From positions 376,947,331 through 377,011,330 of the forward strand of contig CM042688.1 of NCBI GenBank assembly GCA_023614405.1: a DNA stretch of 64,000 nucleotides, given 5' to 3'. Each line of letters begins with the position of its first letter. The first letter of the stretch is position 1. The DNA is from Avena insularis (lineage: Eukaryota > Streptophyta > Magnoliopsida > Poales > Poaceae). The notes below the pieces were generated by a model. That model saw only the letters and a program-made list of their open reading frames with translations. It did not search any database and was not told the origin of the DNA. Of this stretch, positions 36,614 to 46,789 are shown piece by piece. Made by a program: the position numbers and the translations under genes.

Positions 36614-38207
36614 TGATGTGCTCGTCGTTCGACGTAGAGCTTGTTAGGAACCCCAAGAGGAAGGTATGATGAGCACAGCAACAAGTTTTCCCTCAGTTAT
36701 AAAACCAAGGTTTAATCGAACCAGTAGGATCAAGGAAACACCCCAAAGGTGTTACTAGCTAAGATTTGATAGGGCGCACTACCGGTGCTAGTAGCAACGT
36801 GGAGACCTTCACAACACAACCACAGAACTTTGTCCCCAACTTGCGATGAGGTTGTCAATCTCACCATGTTTTGCGGAAAACAAAGGATTAAACGTATCGA
36901 ATGCAAAGAAGTAAAAGTTTGCAGAAATTAAACACAAAGAAGTAAACAGTTGTAGATTGTGTGTAAAGAGAAAGGACCGGGATCCATAGTTCACTAGAGG
37001 TGACTCTCCTTAGATAGATAACATGCTGGGTGAACAAATTACAGCGGGGCAATTGACAAACACCGAGAAAGCAATACATGCATATACTAATCATCTTGAC
37101 TCCTTTGAGACTTGATTGTGCATTACAACATAATACATAGACCGCCATCCAACTACATCTATGACTAATAATCCACCTTCAGGTTATCATCCGAACCCCC
37201 TCCAGTATTAAGTTGCAAGCAACATATTATTGCTTTACTAACTGCGTATAAAGTAAACAATACGATTGTTGTATGAACAAAGGATTGTTGTTTTCTCCCT
37301 AGTAGCAACAACACATCTAGTACCTTAGAGATTTCTGTCACTTCCCAGTTACGGAGGCATGAACCCACTATCGAGCATAAATACTAACTCTTGGAGGTGC
37401 TAGCATCTACTTGGCCAAGATAGCTACTAACAACGGAAAGCATGCAAGATCACAAATAACAAAGACATGATAGAATCAATAATCAATCTGAAATAGCATC
37501 TCAATATCCATCGGATCCCTGCAAACACAACATGTATGGATTACAAATAGATGATCTTGATCATGAACGAAGCTCACAAGATCTAAACATGAAAGCACAA
37601 AGGAGGAGAACCAGCCATCTAGCTACTACATGGATTCGTAGTCCAAGGATGAACTACTCACGCATCACACCGGAGGCTTGCATGGTGATGAAGAAGGCCT
37701 CCAGGGTGAATTCCCCTCTCGGCGGGTCTTGAAGAGCTTCAGATCCCTCCCGATCTAGGGATGGAGATGATGGCGGCTACATACTCTTTCGTGGATTTTT
37801 GATCGGGTACTTAGGGTTTTCGTCCCAAGGGCAATATATAGGCGGAAGGAGAGGCCGAGGGGGTGTCGGGAGCGGCCACACCACCCCCTGGCACGGGCCA
37901 GGCCTGGCCGCGCGGCCATGTGTTGTGGTGGCTCCCTAGCCCTTCTCCGTCTCGTATTCTGGCACTTGATCCCTTTCGGAAAAATAGGCACTTTGGCGTT
38001 TGTCCCGTCCAATTCCGAGAATATTCATTTTCTGACTTTCCTAGAACTAAAAACAGCAGAAAACAGGCAGCTGGCACTGTGGCTCTTGTTAATTGGTTAG
38101 TCCAAGAAATCATATGAAAAGTACTCCAAAGTTGGAACAAAACACAAGAAAGTGGATAAAACCAAGCATGGAACATCAAAAATTATAGATACATTTGCAA
38201 TGTATCA
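36614..38207 (-). repeat. 5' LTR of element B
   Basis: Partner of 31452-33052. The minus-strand promoter region includes a TATATAT box near 37836-37844, matching the other LTRs of the family. Confidence 0.88.
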
Positions 38208-38212
38208 AGCAT

Positions 38213-38898
38213 CTCAATAATAACCTCCAGATCTTCAATATTCAACTTCTTCTCAGGATTCCACCAGAAACTCGTGTCACTCTTTCTCCTGAAGATAAAT
38301 CCGTGCACCTCAATTGTGTGATCCTTTGGCTCTTACCAGCGCAAGAGGAATCTAAGCCGAGAACTCCTAACCCAAATCTTTTCTAGTTAATATCAAGGAA
38401 CTTTATTGTTTAAATGCAATATTATTTCTCCAAACTTCATTTCTTAAATCTAAGGGAAGAAACAATGCTATTTTCATAGTGGTTGATAACTTCTCCAAAG
38501 TCATTTTTTCCTTTCGGCGAAACAAGGAATCATCTTCACTTGCAACTTCTGATCTTGAATCCTAACGATGTGTCTTTTCTTCCTCTCCTTGATACATCGT
38601 CCTTCCATATCCTTTCAATAAGTGGTTCAATTCTTTTATCGTGTTTCTCGATGACACCGGAGCTATGTTCATCATATCGTCTCATCTCACAACAATTCTC
38701 CAGGTTCTTCAATTCCTTTGTTTCTAAGAAGCAAAATGCGGACTCACAACAAGTCTAGCAAGTTTTACAAGGTGTAATGGTCGCACCATTCTGTTGTTCA
38801 TCAACTTGGGAAAGCGAAGATCACCTTCGTTCCGAACACCCGCCTCTCCTTGTTTTTTTTTGCTTATTCCTAGGAATCTCGGGGCGAGATTCTTATTT
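38213..38898 (+). pseudogene. decayed Tekay-type pol remnant, 3' part
   Basis: This continues the interior of the LARD-like element after element B. A piece near 38470-38515 reads IFIVVDNFSKVIFS, similar to the integrase block around the first catalytic Asp (VDRLTKSAHF in chromoviruses). The remainder shows only weak fragments. There is no chromodomain that I can defend. Confidence 0.45.
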
Positions 38899-38911
38899 AG
38901 TGGGGGAGAGT
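38899..38911 (+). other. polypurine tract of the LARD-like element
   Basis: AGTGGGGGAGAGT immediately before the 3' LTR at 38912. Confidence 0.8.
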
Positions 38912-40342
38912 TTTAGCATCCCAATTGTCTAACAATTGCAATGCTACTTGCATAGTCTATATATTTCTACTTCCTACATGTATTATTGCATCATCATTAT
39001 ATCATGCTCATGTCACCATGCCACCTTGCATTTGAGTATCATATAAAACCCCTATTCCTTTTGGTTCTTCTCCTCACATGACATTGTCTTGCATATTAAT
39101 ATTTTGCTTCTTGATATATTGTATTTGGTTCTTGATAATTGTTTATAATGCCTAATATGAGTTGAGGGAATGTCTCTCTAATTCTTTCCCACACACCAAC
39201 TTGTCATGTCAACTTTCTTTCGATACCATTCTAATTCTACCATATATATGTATTGTGGCCATATTTTTTTTGGTACTTTAAATCAAGCCACACATCTATA
39301 TATGGATCCCTTCCACCAAGTGTTGCCATATGACCCTGCTTTGACGAATCCACACCTATATCCACCTCTCACATATTTTCCATGTGTTCCATTGTCTCCT
39401 TCTCTTAAATCTTGACTCTTAGCACACATGCCATCTTGCCATTTGATCTCATCCTACTTCTACCATACATATTTATGTGGACATTATTACTTTGCTCTTG
39501 GTATTTAATTCAAGACTACATATATTTTGTATGGATCCATATCTACTTTTCACATACATATGTCTATTTAAGGTTTGGACCAAACCAGTCAAATATGCCA
39601 TGTATTTGCCTCCCAAATTCTTTACCTTGCAATTCTTTGAAACCATCTATATCTCACATGCATGCACACATATTTTTTGTCTTCACAAAAAATGCCACAC
39701 ATGCATGTAAGGTACAATTGCATGTCACATGCAATAATAAGCCATTTATCTAGTCACATTTTTTTGGCCCGTTTAAAAGTTATAAAAGGTTTTCTTATTT
39801 GACTAAAAGTAAAAATTGACACTAAGTCCGTCTAAAGTTTTGGCCTAAAACTAGTCTCATCTAATCTAGTTTAGACTATATAAAAACTCTAATCTCCTTC
39901 TTCTTTATACACATACACACACAACACCTACATTAAACTCTTTCTCTAGAATCGGGTCCTAGCTATCTAGATAGCTGCCCATTTACTCCAACACACTCTA
40001 ACTATCTCTAATCTATCTTTTTTTCCTCTCACCCGTGTGTGTCTATATACCACACATACACACGCCAACTGTGGTCACCATGCACCGATCGATCTAGTTC
40101 AGTTTTAGTGCAACCTCCGCAACTCCAGCTGATCAAGGCAGGCCAGCCATAGATGCAACGACCATGTCCCTGAACCTGCCCTACGTCTCCCTGGTGCCAC
40201 CGACCAACCATGTTCCTCTTCCCGGCCTCCCACACGTGATCGATAGCCAGCCGCGCAAGGACAGCACTCACGCCTCGCGCGTGCCCTTTCTCCTTTCGGC
40301 ATAAAGCGAGCTAGAAGCCCCAGCCTAACACGCCATCTCTTC

Positions 40343-40617
40343 TGTTAACACCACACTAGCACATAGATGAATTACTCAATAATTTGGACTACAAGCCATG
40401 GATTTGGAGGTTCAATCTAGTATAGAGGAGCAAAGGAGATAGACACGAGAGGGAAGAAGAGACAGAAGCGAGGAGGCCGAAGCCGTCCGTTCCCAAAGCC
40501 CCGTCGTCCATCGTTGATCCCCTTGTATATGTAGCTGCAGGCTCCCGTGGCTTCCTAGAAGCCCAGGCCCAGAAGAGGCAGCCCACATTCCAGCCCATGG
40601 TGCTGAGGTCGCTAACA
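40343..40617 (-). repeat. 3' LTR of element N
   Basis: TGTTAACACC...GGTCGCTAACA on plus, with short inverted tips TGTTA/TAACA. Confidence 0.92.
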
Positions 40618-43600
40618 TTCCCCCTCCTTAAATTTTGGCTTGACCTCAAGACGATGCCGCGCCGAACCGCCTGGATCCCACGGTACTTGATGTGTCATGA
40701 CTTCACTGAGGTCACAGGGGGGGGGGGGGTTTGTAGTCGAAGCAGACCTTGACAAGTTTGGGGTAGCAGATGGCATGGACTTGCTCAAGGAAGACGCCAA
40801 GCTTGTAGTGGTGGCTGATGTGTACTTGGTCACAAACTTTGTCGAAGAAGTTAGCATGGCCGGCCTTGATTTGGGCACAGCAAGGTTTAGAAGCCATTGA
40901 ACATCTAGCACTCTTGATAGTTGATCCATAGTGTCACAGGAAACTGCCACAAGCTTGCAGTTCCCAATTGAGAGCACCTCATAGGAACCGTAAGCAGAAC
41001 CACCAAGGCATCCATGGCCAACATTGCAAGACTGGAACCAGTGATTCAGTAGTGAGGTGCTAATCAAGGCCAGGACTGAACCTCCAGGATCCCATAGCTT
41101 CTCATGATGAAGTCCATAGATCACCTCACAGCTGTGCACATAACTTGTATCATCGCCATGAATTAGCCCTCCAAACTCGCCCACACAAGTTACAATGATG
41201 TAGTAGCCCAACCAAGCTTCTAGGGAGTAGTCAAAATTGACTAACAATGTTGATGTTGGTTGGTGTAGTGGCAGTCCTTGCTGCCATCCATCCTGATCAT
41301 TCTCGAAAGACGGCCACGACAGTGGTCGTGTCTCGACTCCACACTCTTGTCGACACTTGCTAGCAAGGTTCCCACTGTCTTCCTGATCTGAAGAACCAAA
41401 AGAATATCCTACAAGGAACCATGCAATTTCCCATGGAAAATATGCAGCACCATAATGTGTAGCACCTTTGGACATAAGATTGTTCCAGTAATAGGACTGA
41501 TCCATATGTCCACTAAACTCCACAAGATGATCATTTAATGGTTTAGAAAAAATAATCAGATTAATATCCCATGTACACCAAAGTATCATCATCATCTGAC
41601 AAGTATCAAAAACACCTCTCACCAGACTAGTGATATGTAATGACCACTGACAGAATGGGGCAACACAGTTGAACTGATCACAGCCTGTTGCCCTGATGTA
41701 GTACTCTGACCAAACAAACTTTCCCGGCATAAGCTCTGATGTATCTTTCGTAGATACAAGGTGACAAGAAGTATGTAAATACTGCATGCAATTGTGACAG
41801 ATCCTTGTAATGCCTGGATTCTATTCCTCCATTGGTTCCTTAAATGTTGAATTCCTAAAGGACGGAAGAAACAACGCTGCAGTCCGTGACCACCAGATGC
41901 ATGACCGAAGCTCATATGCACTCTGAATTGCCCTCGAAACGTCCAACAACCTAGGCCATGCAAGTTCCCATGGTAGACAAACAGAACCATACGGAAAAAT
42001 CATTCCAGCAGTTCCAGGTGCATAGTCATAAGGAATAGAATCTGCTGCCAGTGAAAAGTACGTATACACTTCAAGATACTGTGGTTGAAAATTCTTTTGA
42101 ACATTACCGAAAAATTCCAACAGGAGGTCCTCAAAGGGAACTAGTGCATCACACATGGCAGGACTGGTAATAGCACAAGCAGTCAGATATTCCCAGTATT
42201 ACTTACTGAATGGGCCAGCACAATTAAAATGATTCTGAAGCAATTCCACATAAATGCCCTTACAAGAACACTTGACTAATGCATTCTGAATGGAGTAAGA
42301 CACTTGAAGCGACCAATGAATATATATTTTTGCATATCCAGACTTCTGATGATGGTCATGACTGCCTGATAAACTTGCATCCATTTTCTTAAAACATGCA
42401 TCCCAAGCAATCTCTCTACTAAGGACATAATCTGTTGATACGCCTGTTTTCTCTCCCGGGTCCCATGGCAACAAGGACATTAAGTGAGTAGTGGTATTGG
42501 AACAGCTAAGTTTAGAGCACATACCACTGTACTTTGCATGAAGTTCATTCAGATATGTGCTTGATGGGACCATGGCTCGAGTGCATTGTGGTAGAAGAGG
42601 TGACACGTTCAGCTCCTTGCACTTGGACAATGGAACTAGCAGCTTGAGCGGCAAAAGAACCTTGTGCTTGTTGGCGACGCAGCCGTTGTCGACACTGAGT
42701 GCGGCCATAGTTTGTGGCATTGCAGACATGCCGATGATGAAGCTGTGATCATCCGCACTCACACCACCAAAGGAGATTGGTCGTTCAATGCTTGAATAAG
42801 CCAGCAGTTGCTTGTCCTCTGGTTTGTTCAGGCACACCATAGAGCTACTAGTTGGTGGCACTGTGAAGAGGCCGGGCTTGAGAGTCGCTGGTGCTTGGGC
42901 GCCTGGGACATCCAGTGTGGAGATCAGAGTTGAGGCCGTGGCTCGGGTGGTCGTCGAATAGCAACCCTCGGGGATGACGCCGATGGTGACCTCGGACGAA
43001 GCTGATGTCACAGCGGAGGGGAGCACTGACACCGACACAGTGGCATCGCGGCTTGGACATTGCGTCGAACAGGTGATAGACGCCACAAAAGCAACCTCAG
43101 AGTCGTCACAGATGGATGTTGCTCCCATGATGAAGTCAGATGCCGCCGCCGTCTGGATGGATGTGGACCTCTTGGAGGTGTCACTCGCTGCCATGGTGTG
43201 CAGATCGGACCGCGAGCATGTCGGAGTCGAGGTCGCGCCCACTTGCTGGAGGTCGTAGTAGCAGCGCTCGGGGACGATGCAACTAGTGCTCATGGACGAT
43301 GTTGGTGCTGCAATCGCGGTGAGTGCAGACATCGATGAGGCGACGACGCGGGTTGCGCAACTCGTCGAACAGGTCGTGGGCGTTCGAGTGACGTGGTTGA
43401 CATCGCTCACCACACACGCAGCGAGGATGGTGGCAGGCGCGATAGATGGTGAGGTCGCCATCACCACCTTCTCCGCAGCAGAGATGGAGTCACGGAAAGC
43501 AGCATGACGCCTAGCCAACTTCTCCGCATACACCGGGTCACGCCTCACCCTGTCTTCTATGAGCTGGATGCGAAGCCACCTCTTATGGCGTCGTGCCGTC

Positions 43601-43686
43601 TCTTCCGCGGACTCCTTGATAGTCACACACATCAATCTCTCGACGGCCGCCTTGATTGAGGAGACGAGCTGGGCTTTCCACTCCAT
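40612..43686 (-). pseudogene. element N long frame, about 1,025 codons with two in-frame stops, function unknown
   Basis: From ATG 43686 the frame runs 495 codons to TAA at 42201-42199, continues open in the same frame to a stop just before 41818, and again to TAG at 40614-40612. The last codons (KEGEC) read through the polypurine tract, and the stop lies in the first bases of the 3' LTR. Residues 1-80 are basic and helical (RRHKRWLRIQLIEDRVRRD). Residues 85-330 are Thr/Ser/Ala/Val-rich with repeated CS/TS motifs, like a disordered or heavily modified segment. The C-terminal two thirds has three degenerate repeats marked by REIAW, PWELAW and PWEIAW (about 42410, 41960 and 41430) with FNCAGPF/FNCVAPF and WSLQV/WSLHI blocks. 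No known enzyme motif is visible. The TR-GAG class is an alternative, but no zinc knuckle is present. Confidence 0.6.
40717..40729. repeat. poly-G run of 13
   Basis: Uninterrupted G tract within the element N frame (poly-Pro on the minus strand). Length is prone to slippage and sequencing error. Confidence 0.7.
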
Positions 43687-43779
43687 GAAACTGAGAGGAG
43701 AAGGGTGGTGGAGGTGGAAATTTTTGGGGAAAATATTTTGGTGGGATTTCTGGGGATTATTGTGTGGAGGAACGGATTA

Positions 43780-43792
43780 GCTCTGAATACCA
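43780..43792 (-). other. primer binding site of element N
   Basis: The minus strand reads TGGTATTCAGAGC, initiator-Met type with one extra T, two bases inside the 5' LTR. Confidence 0.75.
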
Positions 43793-43794
43793 AA

Positions 43795-44069
43795 TGTTAA
43801 CACCACACTAGCACATAGATGAATTACTCAACAATTTGGACTACAAGCCATGGATTTGGAGGTTCAATCTAGTACAGAGGAGCAGAGGAGATAGACACGA
43901 GAGGGAAGAAGAGACAGAAGCGAGGAGGTCGAAGCCGTCCGTTCCCAAAGCCCCGTCGTCCATCGTTGATCCCCTTGTATATGTAGCTGCAGGCTCCCGT
44001 GGCTTCCTAGAAGCCCAGGCCCAGAAGAGGCAGCCCACATTCCAGCCCATGGTGCTGAGGTCGCTAACA
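43795..44069 (-). repeat. 5' LTR of element N
   Basis: Identical length to its partner (275 bp), four transitions apart. TATACAAGG on minus near 43973 is the only TATA-like candidate. Confidence 0.92.
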
Positions 44070-45151
44070 TCTTCTACCCCAGATCGAAACCCCACCTCGT
44101 CTTCTTCACCACCACCGTACCTCGGCGCCGCCTGCTTTTCCTGTGCATCCCTACCTCGCCCGATGGTTCAAGCCACCCGGCCGGTGTCCGCGAGCCAGAA
44201 GCTGCGCCAAGGAGCCCCTTCTTCTCCGGTGCAGGACATGAAGCCGGAGCCGCCAGGGATGCCAAGGTCGCGCGCGCCCACGACGCTCACCGCACACGCC
44301 GCCTCTCGCCGTGGTCACCGCTGTAGCCTCGCCGTCTGCTCCCCCCGGTGAGCCGCCTCGCTGCCCTCTCCCCCCTCCTACCTAGCGTCGCATCGCCGCG
44401 TCCTGCAGCCGACACACCGGGCAGCCTGCTCGCCGCGCCGCGCGCGTGCGACAGCCCGCGCATGCGTTGTTTCCAGCAACAGCAGTAACGCGTCGCATAG
44501 CCCCTGTTACCGCAAATCTCTCAGATTCTTCCATCCAGATCCGGTGCCGCTGTGCAGACCTCTGCAAAGAGGGAACCTCCCTCCTTCCATCAAGCCCGGA
44601 CTTGCCCAAAACGACGATCTATAGCCCTTGAATCATCTTCCAAAGATCAATATAGCTAGCTGCACGCGCTACTGTTTTCCATCCGTTCGCAGCACAGCGA
44701 CATCCTTTTTTTCCCCTCTGTTTCCTAGCCGATTACAAAAAGTACAGTTGATCTCCGGCGCCCCCTTCACGCTCTTATATTCTATGTTGTACCAGCTTCG
44801 CAGCACCGCAAATCTTGCTCAAAACAGAATTCAAACGCGATCACAATCTTTCGATGAAGTTTGGCATAACTTACTGCTCGCGCTGTCACGTTTCAGACAG
44901 TATTTCCATCAGTTAACTTCCGTTTTTTTCCCTCTGATCGCAACACGATTGTGATTGTTCTAGCTCTGGAGCGGTTCTGCCTATATATCCTTTCTCGCTA
45001 CATCCATCCACGCTCAACATCAAACCGTCTGCAAAACAATTTAATATAAGTAGTAATGGGATAACTAATGAAAAAGGCATTGGTAGGCATTATCAGTTAT
45101 TTGGTTCTTTAAGCTCATTTGTATCTCGTAGGATTCCGAGTACTTGGTTTC

Positions 45152-45332
45152 TGTTCCTTTACTATTTGCACTATCCAAGGGAGACTCTATGGACCCTCTT
45201 TCGCCTGAGCTTGATTCGCACTTTATTTTTTGAGGCCACTGTTCCTTTACTATTCGCACTATCCACGTAAGGGAGACTCTATGGACCCTCCCTTCGCCTG
45301 AGCTTGATTCACACTTTATTTTTTGGGGCCAC
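45152..45332 (+). repeat. tandem duplication in the LARD-like 3' LTR
   Basis: Unit 1 is 45152-45239 and unit 2 is 45240-45332, each running from TGTTCCTTTACTATT to GGCCAC with about 90 per cent identity by eye. The 5' LTR has one copy (14334-14425). Confidence 0.8.
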
Positions 45333-46594
45333 GAATTAGTTTGGGACTTTATTACTATCCTGTACTTATGTCATGCTTTACCGTTTTATTTATGATTGTG
45401 CGTGGAACACCTGTAGTGTTTAAGAATTGCGGAGTGTTTTTACAGTATCGATAAGCCTAGTCACACTTTCGAGTTCCTAGTCGTTTATAGCTATTGACAC
45501 AAATCTTGGGTCCGTCTCGGAGCTGGCCAACTTCATTGCGGGTAGATTAATGAGATGGCCTCCTGAACTGATTTTTAAATCCTGTGAATGCATTATCATG
45601 AGGCCTCATTGCGTTTTATTAGGTTTTTTTCGAGGTTGATCATTTGTGTGTTGCTATTTGTGCACCCCTGCAAGGTAAATCTTTCTGAAAGTCGTGTCCG
45701 TGGTTATGGACGACTTGGAGCACAGTTTATCGATTATAGACAAGCATAACTAAAGTACCAACTTTAATTTGACTAAGACATGACTAGTAAATAGTGCAAC
45801 ACTCATGGAGTGCTTAATAAAACTGCCAACGGATGGGATGTTCTTCTGCCTTCTCATCGGTAATCAAGAAGGAGGGCAAGCAAGGTTTATTTATGTTGCC
45901 TATATAACCGTTGTTAATAATTAACGAGCGTTCGTCCATCTCTGGTTGGGCGGATGTGTAGCATGTCTCTATAGAACTTGTAGATATTATCTTTCGCTGC
46001 AATTGCGTCACCCCCAGGTTGTTTCCTTTAGATGCATTAAGACTTGCTGAGTACCCTTAGGGTCTCACATGATAAATATTTGGTTCAGATGGACAGGTAT
46101 ACTCTCAGGATGGCTACTAGGTCGAAGAGACCGATGATGGTGACAATGACTGTCAGGTGTAGAGATTCCGGGGATGGAGATCTGTGAGATCTGTGGGCGG
46201 GATGTGCTTAGTTATGTGGCATCTTATGCTGATTTGCTTCTTATCCGTACTCGGATCTTGTATTCCGCTTCCGCTTGATACTCTAGGATATTTGGATCTT
46301 GCTGTATGGCGTTGTATTTCTATTTCTTTTTAGATGGTGTGGCTCTGATGACTATTGTATGTCGCTTACATACATACTCATTTGTGTATATTCTTGATCA
46401 CTTTATCCATTGACTACGACGCTCATTCTGTCCCGATGTTCTTGAAAGTGGATAGGGTAGTCAGTCGGTACCATGCCCTCCTCTGCTTCGACGGGCCTAC
46501 ACGTGGGTGGCCTTGGGCCTCTGTGGTAGAATCCCTTATCCACTTTTGGGTGCATCCAGGCTCGTGCTTAGAGCGTAGGGTTCGAGGTATTATA

Positions 46595-46784
46595 GTCTTC
46601 CTCCTTCATCCGAATCTGATGGTATCCTGAGTATACGTCTAGAAAGGAAAGACGTTCACACCCTACAGTCGCATCGATTATTTGATCAATTCGTGGTAGT
46701 AGGAAGTGATCCTTTGGACAATGTTTGTTTAACGCAGTGAAGTCAATGCACATATATAGCTCCTTTGTGTTTTTCTATGGGAGG
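46595..46784 (-). pseudogene. Tat-2 reverse transcriptase, central segment
   Basis: The 61-codon frame reads MCIDFTALNKHCPKDHFLLP and LSFLDVYSGYHQIRMKEED, which are the RT finger/palm motifs including the first catalytic Asp (FLD). It stops exactly at the GTCTT duplication; reading resumes at 10142 on the other side of the LARD-like element. At 46785 the solo LTR begins. Confidence 0.8.
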
Positions 46785-46789
46785 GTTTG

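Larger units (their letters stand above)
31452..38207 (-). mobile_element. Element B: Sabrina-like (Athila-lineage) non-autonomous retrotransposon
   Basis: Two LTRs (31452-33052, 1601 bp; 36614-38207, 1594 bp), perfect duplication AGCAT, an Arg-type primer site ten bases inside the right LTR, and a polypurine tract at the left LTR give a complete minus-strand element of 6.8 kb. The interior has one gag-like frame and no pol. LTRs are visibly almost identical, with a few small indels. It belongs to the same LTR family as element A but differs in its coding segment. Confidence 0.9.
40343..44069 (-). mobile_element. Element N: small LTR retrotransposon with one long non-pol reading frame
   Basis: LTRs of exactly 275 bp (40343-40617 and 43795-44069) differ at four sites by my count, all transitions. 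The target duplication is TCTTC (40338-40342 and 44070-44074); the empty site persists in the 5' LTR of the host element at 11564-11568. The minus-strand primer site TGGTATTCAGAGC (43780-43792) lies against the right LTR and the tract AAGGAGGGGGAA (40618-40629) against the left LTR. It is 3.7 kb in all. There is no protease, RT, RNase H or integrase, so it must have been moved by another element. Confidence 0.9.
10143..46594 (+). mobile_element. very long-LTR Tekay-type Gypsy element, defective (LARD-like), carrying nested insertions
   Basis: It is bounded by GTCTT duplications. The LTR termini are TGTAGCATCC...GGTATTACA (5') and TTTAGCATCC...GGTATTATA (3'). An initiator-Met primer site follows the 5' LTR and a G-rich tract precedes the 3' LTR, so the orientation is plus. 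After removing nested elements the interior is about 3 kb of decayed pol, and the LTR reconstructs to about 5 kb. This matches the architecture described for LARD elements such as Sukkula in barley, though I cannot confirm family identity. It disrupts Tat-2 RT after the KEED motif. Confidence 0.85.
38912..46594 (+). repeat. 3' LTR of the LARD-like element, interrupted by element N
   Basis: It aligns with 10143-15109 plus 28812-29119. Element N plus its target duplication (40343-44074) interrupts it; without N the LTR is about 3.95 kb. Compared with the 5' LTR it has lost about 0.9 kb at 45037 and about 0.35 kb or more near 44350, and gained an 88-93 bp tandem duplication at 45152-45332. The segment 46014-46287 survives only here. 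Confidence 0.85.
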
